Below, piece after piece: positions 55,171 to 64,000 of a DNA stretch of 64,000 nucleotides (position 1 is its first letter; every line of letters begins with the position of its first letter). Location of the stretch: the NCBI GenBank assembly GCA_002221725.1, contig NJFT01000096.1, forward strand, positions 62,001 through 126,000, written 5' to 3'. A model generated the notes under the pieces. The model saw nothing but the letters and a program-made list of their open reading frames with translations, searched no databases and was not told the DNA's origin. The translations under genes and the position numbers were made by a program. This DNA comes from Scedosporium boydii. Its lineage: Eukaryota > Ascomycota > Sordariomycetes > Microascales > Microascaceae.

Positions 55171-55895
55171 TGTTAGCTGTTTAGCAATTCTGTCGGGTCC
55201 GGCGCTTGGGAGGTAGACGGAGACGGTATTTGTTCCTGGATGGTTGTCATCGCGGAACGGGAGACTCGGAGGGTTGTTTGATTATATATTCGATATCCTG
55301 GTCATCGAGAAAGGACGTGTGGAAAGCTTCTGTCCGTCCTGGCAGATACGAACCTCAGACGGATTCCAGGACCGAAATCTCGCAGGGGAATCTATTTTTA
55401 GGGACTCATTGATTATTATCAGCGAACACGACTGTGTGAAGCGGGTATATGTACGTAGCAATATGGATCCCCTATTGCTGGGATTCTTGGGCGGAGTTTC
55501 TCCCGGCTATTAACTCGAGAGTCTTATCTCGGTGACAACATTCTGCATTAGCTCGCCCGGACGAGAAAACCCGTCAATCAGCGAGACAATTTCGATGTGC
55601 TTGGGGCTGAGTCGTACCTTTGTCTCACCGTCGGTGACCTCCCTCGAGAGAGGCAAGACTTTTATGTGCCAAGACGATAGATATTAATGGTTTTTTTTTT
55701 TTTTTTTGGCCTATAATAGTAATGTCTCTCTTGCTTTTCTTGGCCATTATTCCTCGATCTCCACCTCGATCTCTTTCAGCCATGAGACTGAGCACGAGTA
55801 ATACCAGAGCTTCGGATACTCAGACACTCAGATATGAGCTGAAAAGACTTCTATACGAGCTCTTACGCTTCACCTGCATACATACTTCGTAGACC
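55171..55895. other. intergenic region
   Basis: About 725 bp between two minus-strand genes. It has a run of 17 T at 55691-55707 and no supported gene. Confidence 0.5.
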
Positions 55896-57296
55896 TCAAC
55901 GGTACGTTCCCATGCGCATTAAAAACCTATTGTGAGGCCCCCGAACCCATCCTCCCGGAGTAATCTCACGAATTGGCTCGAGAGAAAGATACTCCTCGTC
56001 ACCCGCCCTCACCTCAGCCTGAAACAGTTTTCTTCCACACATATTCTCGTTCAGCCAATGAGTTACAAACTGCCCCGGGTTTTCCTGAAGCCACTTATGA
56101 GACGGCTTCAGGTACGACGGCATAGAAACGCACCCGGTCGCGATAGACCGCCTCCCTCTCATTTCATCCTCGGCAATAGCCCGAGGCAGCCTCGAGCCTC
56201 CGTACAAAGGCACCCAGTTGTAGTCCTCCGCGAGAGGCTCGATGTTAATCGCCGACGTAAGGAGGTCCGTGGGTCCAGGGATGCGTACGAGCCACGGGTC
56301 TGCGATATCCTTTTCGCAGACTAGGCGACGTGGGAGGAGATGTGATTCCTTGGCCACGATGTTGGCGCGGATATAAGCCTGCCAAATGGCCATGTCGGTG
56401 TTGTCGTGGTGTACCGTGTGTCCCATCACCGTGATATTAGCGTCCTGGCGGATGGCTCCTTCAGTTTCAACGAGACGCTCGAGTGCCGCTGTGATAGATA
56501 GCCAGGATGACCGAGGGGATCCGGGGTTGAGATGGGTATGGTTCCAATCTGAGGCGGAGCAGCGTTGGAGGGCGTACCAGTTTTCCGAGACACAGTTGAC
56601 GAGCAATGACCGCATGTTTGCGAGAGAAATGTGCTGAAACCGTGCATCTTCATCCTCGTCCTCGGACGCATCGGGAAAGTCATTAATTATGTGGGGATCG
56701 GGCCCAACTCCAAACATGGCACTGCACATGGTGCTTACCCGGATACGTGCATAGCGCATGCGAGGTAAAACGGCCCTAAGGGCGTCGCAGATGTGGGCTT
56801 CGTCATCGTTGCGATCAGAATGTCGCCCATCGTAGCCAGCGGTGTCGAGTTCGAGACTCGTGCAACTGGAAGGGAGAGCTTCCAAGAGGGAGATTATAGC
56901 GCCGCGGCTTATCGAAGCCGCCTGCCTGAATGGGGAATATAGGGAAAATGAGGAGAGATTAACCAACTCTCTTATCTTTGTTGCGAGACGGGTTATATCC
57001 AAGTCTCTCTGGTGGATGTCGTTTGCACTGAAGGTCCCATCCTGGTGGATCACCCCTCGAGTTATTATCAAGGTTAAGGATCGGACAAGAGGGCCGTTGA
57101 TACGCCAAGGGAAACGCTCGAGAAATAGGGCCAGATTCCGGCTGCAAAGGGCTACATTTCTGTAGAGTAGATGTGTGCCGGTCTCATGCCAAGTTCTATC
57201 TACTAGTAAACAGGCTCTTAGATCTGTAGTCCTCGCTGATGAGCGCTTGACTGCAACTAAGACGTGATAGAGGATATCAGTTGGGAGTTCGTTCAT
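55896..57296 (-). CDS. F-box-like domain protein
   Basis: A single exon of 466 residues from the ATG at 57296. The start MNELPTDILYHVLVAVKRSS followed by LRACLLVDRTWHETGTHLLYRNV is an F-box-like helix bundle (residues 1-45), which in fungi links substrates to SCF ubiquitin ligases through Skp1. The rest is a fungal F-box-type scaffold without clear leucine-rich or WD repeats. It has a short acidic segment (DASEDEDEDA) at about residue 235. The frame stays open 41 codons upstream of this ATG but has no other ATG there. The substrate is unknown. Confidence 0.68.
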   Translation of the reverse strand: MNELPTDILYHVLVAVKRSSARTTDLRACLLVDRTWHETGTHLLYRNVALCSRNLALFLERFPWRINGPLVRSLTLIITRGVIHQDGTFSANDIHQRDLDITRLATKIRELVNLSSFSLYSPFRQAASISRGAIISLLEALPSSCTSLELDTAGYDGRHSDRNDDEAHICDALRAVLPRMRYARIRVSTMCSAMFGVGPDPHIINDFPDASEDEDEDARFQHISLANMRSLLVNCVSENWYALQRCSASDWNHTHLNPGSPRSSWLSITAALERLVETEGAIRQDANITVMGHTVHHDNTDMAIWQAYIRANIVAKESHLLPRRLVCEKDIADPWLVRIPGPTDLLTSAINIEPLAEDYNWVPLYGGSRLPRAIAEDEMRGRRSIATGCVSMPSYLKPSHKWLQENPGQFVTHWLNENMCGRKLFQAEVRAGDEEYLSLEPIREITPGGWVRGPHNRFLMRMGTYR

Positions 57297-57935
57297 AATG
57301 GCGAGTCTAGAATCCACGGCGGCTAGCGTCCTTGAGTGCTGGAGCGGGAGGCGCTTTATCACTGTTCGTTTCCAAGAAAATGACGTCGAGTCGTCGAATT
57401 TGCAAGAGCTTCCATGCACCTGGCTTTTGAGGGGTAAGGGCCAGCTTAGTCAGGCAAGTATCACTGGCATAATGTATTGTTGCATCATGATGGAAGCTTC
57501 TTGTTTTGCGGAACCAATTCGAAGCCGAATGATAGGTGGTTACTGATTTTCTTGGAATATGGAACAAGTCTAGTTCTGAAGGTGTGGCAACTCTCCGTAC
57601 TCTACAGCATCTCTCCATCAATCTGTGTAACAATAAGTATCAGGCTACAGGGGTTTGGTACTGGGAAGAATGTTAGCTCTGCAAACCATTTAGGAACGGC
57701 ACACCTAATAGGTAGCAGATTTTCCGGGGGTCTCTTTGGCTTTGCTTGGCTCAATTCTGGAAAACTTCAATTTTGGAGTAGTAACCGACAGCTTACTATA
57801 TATCTGGACATGAATGAAACAGTAAAAAGCCACAAGGGCAAATCATTGTTCTTACAGCAGGCACTGGGGAATCCTCTCACTGCAACCCAGAGACTTAATT
57901 ACTCGCCTACAACATAGGAAATCCTCACCCAAGAA
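57297..57935. other. intergenic region
   Basis: About 640 bp. Promoter of the F-box-like gene and 3' flank of the MFS gene. No gene is supported. Confidence 0.5.
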
Positions 57936-59989
57936 TCAAACCAAGTATCTGAACCCCTTCTGCCGCTCTCTAGCGGTAGCGACATCGACCCCGGTGATAT
58001 CAGCCATCGCCTGCAGCTTCTTCAAGTCCTTCGCGTCCAGGACAGCGTCTTCATCTTCAAGTTTCTCCAGTCGCCTATTTTCGCGAACCAAGATTTGTCG
58101 CTGCAAGGTACCGCCGATACCGGAAATGACCATGAGGGCAATGACGATACCAAGGGCAACTGGGTACCTGTTTCCCTGGCTACCGAAATACGTGTAGGAT
58201 GTCCAGATACTGGCGGCGTTACCGACAGCGTTCATGAATCCCAGGGCCGCGGCACGTTTAGCAGGGGGCCGTGAAGCGCAGGTTGACATCCAGGCATAAG
58301 TTGTGCCATTCATCGTGAAGACGAAATTGAGAAGGAAGAGAGAGAAGTAGCGAGGGCCAAAGGAGGTCGTTGTCATGAAGATTACACATCCCGTGATAAC
58401 GACAGGGATGGGATCTATTCATCAACACGTTAGTAGATATCCCAAACGAGAAGTGGCCCACGGGGTGCGGTGAAAGACTTGCACATGAAGAACCAGAATC
58501 TATTCTGGACCCTATCCGACATCCACGAGTGGAAGGCGCAGTAAAACGCCATGAACACGTACGGCGGTGCGACTAGCAACAGGGAGATGGTGTTGTTGAA
58601 CCCTAGGGTTCTCGTCAACGTCGGGAAGAAGTTTTGGAAGCCACCAGCGCCGATGAAGGCATGTTGAGCCAGGGTTAAGACCCAAATTTTGGGGTCCGTG
58701 AGAGCCATTTTGAGCCCCTTGAATGCTGTCTTGCTGCCGCCAGTATCGACGTCGGCTTCAGCCGCGTCCATAGCCAGTCTTCGCTTCGCAATATCGCGCA
58801 TCTCCGGGCTGAGACTTTTCCACGATTCAGGGAAGTCTGGGAGGACTAAGCAGATAGTGACTCCCGAGGCCACGGTTATGACACCTTCGAGAATGTACAG
58901 CCATCTCCAGGCGGAGATGCCCCTGGCTCCGTCCAGGCCGCGGAGAATACCGGCTGCAATGAGATTGCCAAAGGCACCGGCAATGAGGGAGCCGTTGTAG
59001 AAGAGAGCCATACGGAGCGACAACTCCTTTTTCGTGTACCACTTAGAGAGGTAGAAAATGACCTAAGAAATTTTAGTTGAAGGGTCAGATAATATTGGGA
59101 AAATTTGATTGATCTCGGCGAGGGAGGTTGAAATAGAGACCGCTCCGATTGATTGATATACTTACGCCAGGGAAGAATGGGGCCTCTGAAAGAGACTGTT
59201 AGCACCGCCTCAGAGGATACATTATGGAATGGCAACAACTAACCAACGAGACCGAGGACTAGTCTGCAAATGACGATGCCGGTAAAATTCTGCACCAAGG
59301 ATGTCAGGGCCGAGACTAGACCCCAAGCAATAGTGAAGAATCCGATATAATAAGCCGGCTTGCCGAAGTAGTTTAGCATTATGTTCGAGGGGAGTTGACC
59401 TAGGACCTAGAACGGTAGCATCTTTAGTATGAAGTGCCTAAGAGACAAATGGTTTGAATTCATTTCAACTAACATAGGTAATGAATAGAACCGAAAGCCC
59501 GACTTGATCTGTTTACGAAGATATCAGTATTGATGGTCCCAGATTTGGCGACGATATCTACGTCAGTAATATCCTTTGCCAGAATGGAAAGTGGTTCAAG
59601 GTGGCACTCCATCTGGGGATATTAAGATTATCTTACATTGGGTATCGGTTAGCTTGAGATCAGCTTCAAGGCCCTGAAGTCGGGCGGCAGCGTAGTTGTT
59701 TCTGCACAAGGTCAGCATGTGGTCTTGGAAAACTCCTCGGGAAATACACCACTAACCGATCGATATAGTTCATTAAATAGGTCCAGATTATGAGAGGCAT
59801 GATTCTGAGATCAATCTTCCGCCGCAACTTCTTTTCTAGAGCAAGCTCGTCTTCGGTGAGGGGGGCCGGCCGAGTATGTTCGGCAGTGTCGCGTTTCTCC
59901 TCCGTCATGCTGACAGGAACATCATGGTCGTGGACTTTGGAAGAAGAGACCTCGTCAGGATTATCGGGCTTGTTAGTAGGAGCGTCCAT
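57936..59989 (-). CDS. MFS carrier, allantoate permease (Dal5) family, seven exons
   Basis: Seven exons (59989-59757, 59701-59637, 59508-59474, 59406-59244, 59185-59166, 59062-58483, 58414-57936) give 524 residues with every phase consistent. Restored motifs include YLMNYIDRNNYAAARLQGLE, YQVGLSVLFITYVLGQLPSN and VEAPFFPGVIFYLSKWY. Exons 3 and 5 are microexons of 35 and 20 nt. The last intron is GC-AG (GCAAGT donor at 58482); the only alternative, a GTGGGC donor, would insert about six residues where the family has none. Twelve membrane segments are expected. The family imports organic anions and nitrogenous compounds. The gene is divergent from a Zn2Cys6 regulator, with an amidase further on, suggesting uptake of an amide or its acid. 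Confidence 0.87.
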
Positions 59990-60452
59990 TTCAATGACTA
60001 AGTCCAAGGTATTTCGACGGCTGTGATGATTGCTATGATCTGTGAAGATCCTTCAAGACCTTCGAGATGAACGGGGTTTGGTCGATGCTTTTAAGTGCTT
60101 CAACCGGATTCCCAGGCACGAATATCATTTATCTGGAAAACATGGGGCCCCGGTCTGGGGAAGCATGACACCCCAGGATTGGGCGGCCAATGTTATCGAA
60201 CGTTCAGCGTAATGATGCAGACCATCCCATCCGGCTGGGAGCAAGATAAGGTTCTTTGCCATCGGACAAACAATTTCCGCACGCGGACAACATCTGCCCG
60301 CTTCTTGTTGAAAATCTGGCACAGCGCTAGTGGCTCGGCGTTGTTGCGGGGAGCGTTAGCGCGATTTTTTAGCTCCATCATGCTAATCATAAAAAACGGG
60401 ATTCAATTCCCACCCATGGGGCACGCGGAGTTTCCTCCAACCCTTCCGCATC
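59990..60452. promoter_or_regulatory. shared promoter of MFS carrier and Zn2Cys6 regulator
   Basis: 463 bp between divergent starts. Three HGATAR cores (AreA/NIT2-type nitrogen control) are visible: 60129-60134 and 60193-60198 on the minus strand and 60244-60249 on the plus strand. One or two would be expected by chance. Confidence 0.45.
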
Positions 60453-63011
60453 ATGCGCAGAATGGCATCCCTACACCAGAGCCAACTCACAACTCACGCG
60501 AGTCCATCGGCGGCACAAATCGGCCCGTCCGAGTCCGACAACTTGGATGAGACCACCAGGAGGCCATCCCATGGCCGACGAAAGCGGTTAGCGTGCAGGA
60601 GGTGCCAAGCTAGAAAGATTAAGGTAGCATCTCTCTCTTACAGCAGCAGTATTCACAGAAAAGGCTAATGCTAGTTTGGCTGGAAGTGTGATGGCGTATT
60701 GCCAAAGTGTTCTGCCTGCCAACGGGCGCGTACTGACTGTGTGGATGGTAAAACGACGTGGCAGGGTCCCAGCATACCCCGGAGGTTTGTGATCCTACAC
60801 GAGAGGGTGCGGTAATGGTCGGATCGTTGGTGCTAAAATTGTAGAAAGAAAATATAGGGAAGTTATACGGTTGCAGGAGCAAAACAGGCGCCTACTTAAA
60901 TTTCTGCGCGAACGATGCCCAGACATCGACGTTACGGATCTGGGTGATGAACATGCGGGAGTGTTAAGAAATCCTGATGGACCTGCCGAACAAGAGACTC
61001 TGCAGTCCTCGGTGGCAACGCCAGCTCCAGGGGCACATACGCGACCATCTAGTTCTGATGGCGGAGGAGGCGGTCCTCTATTACCACTGACACCGGATAC
61101 CTCGTCGACGCCTCACGGAGGGTCGATGGGCCGACAGATTTCTGGCGATATTGCGCACGAGATGGGGATGATACCTTTGTCTGCCGGGGTAAACAAGTAT
61201 GTTGGACCATCAAGCGGGTTTTCAATTGCAAAACTGGTTCTCGATCGTGCGGATCGGGCCGGTAACCGTTATAGCCCTGGGGGCACGAGTCACTCTGATG
61301 AGACGACGGCAGAGACGAGGTGTCGGTCGATGTTCGTGATCGGACCGTCTGCCCTACCTGAGTCTAAGGAGCAAGCAGTTCAGCTCTCCTTGATTTATTT
61401 TGAACAGGTACACCCTCGATATCCGTTCCTGCATCAGCATAGTCACTTCCGTGCGCTTGAGAAAGTGTATGATGGTGACACGCTATCAGTGAGCAAAGCC
61501 GTCAAGTTCCAAGTGATGATGGTTTTGGCTATCTCGGCCATCATCTTATCACGACGCCTAAGAATTCCATTTAGTGGAGAGGGCCTTTGTGCTGCGGCCA
61601 TGGAATATACGGACGAGATTGACTTCCAGAGCTCGACTGAGGGAGTTCAATGTTTACTACTGATATCTATGCTCACCTTGCACAGTCGCTTCTTGGGAAT
61701 CAATCCTTGGTATCTCAATTACCAGTGCCTGGCCGCTGTGCTAGATCTAGGCTTGCAACAGGACCTGGCAACCGGCCAACCGGTCGACGCTTTTGAACGT
61801 GAGATGCGGACCAGGGTATTCTGGGTCGTGTTTTCTATGGATAGAATCATTGCCACCACATTAGGAAGACCGGTCGGCTTGAGGGATGAAGCCTGTGACC
61901 TCAGGGTAGGTATTACTGAAAATCACCGACCTTTCCTTTCTCCATAACTAGAGCCGTGAACCATAATATGCTAAGTCTACACCAGCTGCCGCAAGGCCTC
62001 GAAGACCACCAACTTGACGCATTAAGAAAATACGGCCACAATCAATCACCGCCGCACGCTACTGATAACAGTCCGGGAGCCATCGCATGCGCTGTAGTTC
62101 ATTTCAAGCTCGCCCTAGTGAACTCAGAAATAATGTACACGCTGCACAGCATTTCGCCCAACGCGCCGCAGCACACGTACCCTCGAATTCCAGACGTGGA
62201 AGCTTGGCAAAACGGCCTCTACGATCGTCTGGTAGCTATTCGCTGCTCCTTCCCAACTTTCGGAGATGAAAGCAAACATCTATCGGCTCTCTGCGAAATC
62301 AGATACCATGAGATGGTCATGCTCCTGTTCCGCCCGACGCCGCGGATCCGGTCGCCGAGCAAAGACTCGCTGACGCACTGCTACCAGAGCGCCGAGGCTA
62401 CCATTCGCCTGTGGAAGGAGCTGTACAACTCCGATAGGATGTCGTATTCGTGGACAAGCATCCACTCGATCTGTCTTAGCGCCATCATCATCCTCTACTG
62501 CACCTGGATGGTGCGCAAGCTGGCGCTAAGGACCGAGATTGATTCTCTCACGAAAACCATGGTGGCGGCGTCCAATCTGCTTAGTGCCGCCGGGGAGCAT
62601 TGGGTGGACGCGAGGCGCTGTCGCGACTCTCTTAACAATTTGACCGCCGCCACCATTCGCTGGCTAGTTACCTTGCGGTCGACACAACAACAGACTCAGA
62701 CCAGGGTAGCAGCGGATTCCAGCGCTCAGACGGATCCATATGCACCATCAACGACAGTAATTGATGATCCCACGATGCATACTGGGTATCAGGAACAGCA
62801 GGCTCTTTCTGGGGGCCATGACGAGATGGGAGCGCCGACCGTTAACTCCGATTTCCCGTGGGTTGATACGTATATCAACGGAGAGGATCTAGCGTCGCTC
62901 TTCAGGGCACCTAATCCCTTCAACTCCGACCTTTCCCAGACAATGGAGGGCATGTTTAGTGACTATCAGCCACTATTCGATTTTTATCAAGGGAACGATT
63001 TTAGCATGTAA
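60453..63011 (+). CDS. Zn2Cys6 fungal transcription factor (783 aa)
   Basis: Four exons (60453-60623, 60687-60784, 60849-61905, 61986-63011) give 783 residues. The zinc cluster Cys48, Cys51, Cys58, Cys65, Cys68, Cys75 is interrupted by intron 1 after ARKIK. A short coiled coil follows (YREVIRLQEQNRRLLKFL). The fungal_trans domain starts near VQLSLIYFEQVHPRYPFLH, with the typical RVFWVVFSMDRIIATTLGRP and then CDLRLPQGLED across the last intron. The C-terminus is acidic with aromatic residues (FSDYQPLFDFYQ), a possible activation domain. Intron 2 ends at the AG at 60848, because the earlier AG at 60844 breaks the frame. The divergent MFS carrier and downstream amidase are the likely targets. 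Confidence 0.88.
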
Positions 63012-63518
63012 ATTAGAGGTCACTAGATCAAGCAGCTCGCTAAGCAATTGAAACCGAAATCAAATCCCAACTACCAAGATGCGTATACTCCCTTGTTTCC
63101 AAACCTCGGCCGATTAATCCGTTTCTCATCCTTAGCTTAATGATTATAATTAGCGGATCCAGCAGCGCGGTTTGGTTGACGACTGGGGCTATGTGGAGGC
63201 GCCGTCGGCTGACTCGGCTCCCCGCTCTTCGGGACTAAATGTCCGCAGCTACACTGGAACGGAATCTTAAGTCCGTTGCATTAACGAGGTTAACAGAAAG
63301 CCCACCCCCACAAATCTTGAAGCCGATGGCTGGGCTCCATTCGGCAGAGTATCCAATCTCAAGTGCACTTAAGCGGAAGGATAGTTCAAATAGGGATGCC
63401 GCGATTCGAATCATCATTGACTATTTAGCTGTAGCTAGATTGCCATAGCTTACTATACGTACAGGACAAGCTTCTAGTCCAAAGTTAAGGCCGTAGAAGG
63501 CCTCATTATCTGGAAACG
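63012..63518. other. intergenic region
   Basis: About 500 bp between the regulator and the amidase start. No gene is seen. It should contain the amidase promoter. Confidence 0.5.
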
Positions 63519-64000
63519 ATGTCTCTCGTAGCATTGAAGAGAGGTTGCGAGTGAGTGGTCGTCTTCCAGCCTACAGATGAAAGACGGAAAAAGACTGACG
63601 GCCAAAACAGGACGAGCATCGACGTTGAATTGCTTCGACGTGTGGCAGCTAAGAATAACATCACAATCCCCGACCATGATATTGAAGGCTATTTAGCAGT
63701 TCTGCAATCGGCAGAACTCACGGCTACAACAGTTGAAGCCTTGCCCGATTATATTGACGAGAGATTGTTGCCTACACCCACAATTGGAGGGACTCGAGCA
63801 TACGCTCGGCCTCGCCCACAAAACAATGACATGAACGCATGGAGCCACAGAACAAATCTTGTCTCTGTAAATCCATCCTCGACTTTACTCAAGGGCAGAA
63901 GGGTCTTGGTCAAGGATAACATGTCTGTCGGGGGCGTTCCTTACACTTGCGGTACTTTCCCTCAGTTGATTAGGAAAGGCAACAACAAGTACCCCCTTTC
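63519..64000 (+). CDS. amidase-signature family protein, 5' part only
   Basis: Exon 1 (63519-63550) encodes MSLVALKRGC plus two bases. After a 60-nt intron (GTGAGT..CAG) exon 2 runs from 63611 to the window edge. The visible protein ends in LLKGRRVLVKDNMSVGGVPYTCGT, the start of the amidase-signature fold with the catalytic cis-Ser/Lys lysine in VKDN. The Gly/Ser-rich loop and Ser nucleophile lie beyond the window. Amidases hydrolyse amides to acid and ammonia; which amide cannot be told. The position beside a Dal5-type carrier and a Zn2Cys6 regulator fits a nitrogen-scavenging group. Confidence 0.85.

Noticed and set aside
1..64000. CRISPR array, rRNA genes, PKS/NRPS or terpene synthase
   Set aside because: No regularly spaced repeats, no rRNA-like sequence and no backbone-enzyme motifs were found.

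Overview
The window is nuclear DNA of a filamentous ascomycete (Pezizomycotina). The genes are interrupted by short introns (about 50-140 nt) with GT..AG ends and CTAAC-like branch sites. The families are typically fungal: three Zn2Cys6 regulators, three Dal5-type MFS carriers, a SAT4/rhodopsin-type membrane protein, a GH10 xylanase, a Reb1-like Myb protein and a DUF7580 protein. Exon joins were worked out by hand from frame and splice signals; where a join is doubtful the entry says so. The species cannot be named from the sequence.

Layout. 0.3-12.8 kb is a metabolic neighbourhood: a Dabb protein, an NmrA/isoflavone-reductase-like enzyme, two Zn2Cys6 regulators, an MAO-N-like flavin amine oxidase and a cytochrome P450. 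13.7-22.8 kb holds a Reb1/TTF-1-like Myb protein, an unrecognised coiled-coil protein and a rhodopsin-domain membrane protein. 24.4-39.4 kb is gene-poor and holds a Dal5-type carrier, a tRNA-Gly(CCC), the mitochondrial ABC exporter Atm1, a secreted GH10 xylanase with paired XlnR-type sites upstream, and a second Dal5-type carrier. 42.3-43.7 kb is a membrane protein that looks frameshifted.

44.6-52.2 kb is the most interesting part. A long C2H2 zinc-finger protein is divergent from a DUF7580-subtilisin (peptidase S8) fusion, and that fusion is tail-to-tail with a 276-residue gasdermin-like protein. Gasdermin next to a subtilisin-like protease is the arrangement of the Podospora het-Q1/het-Q2 allorecognition cell-death system. 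Here the protease carries a DUF7580 region instead of an NLR, which I infer to be a variant of that system. Two diverged copies of one repeat lie on either side of the locus, at about 41.0 and 52.9 kb.

53.3-57.3 kb holds a formyltetrahydrofolate deformylase, a small secreted cysteine-containing protein and an F-box-like protein. 57.9-64.0 kb looks like an amide/nitrogen-scavenging group: a Dal5-type carrier divergent from a Zn2Cys6 regulator, followed by the start of an amidase that runs off the window.
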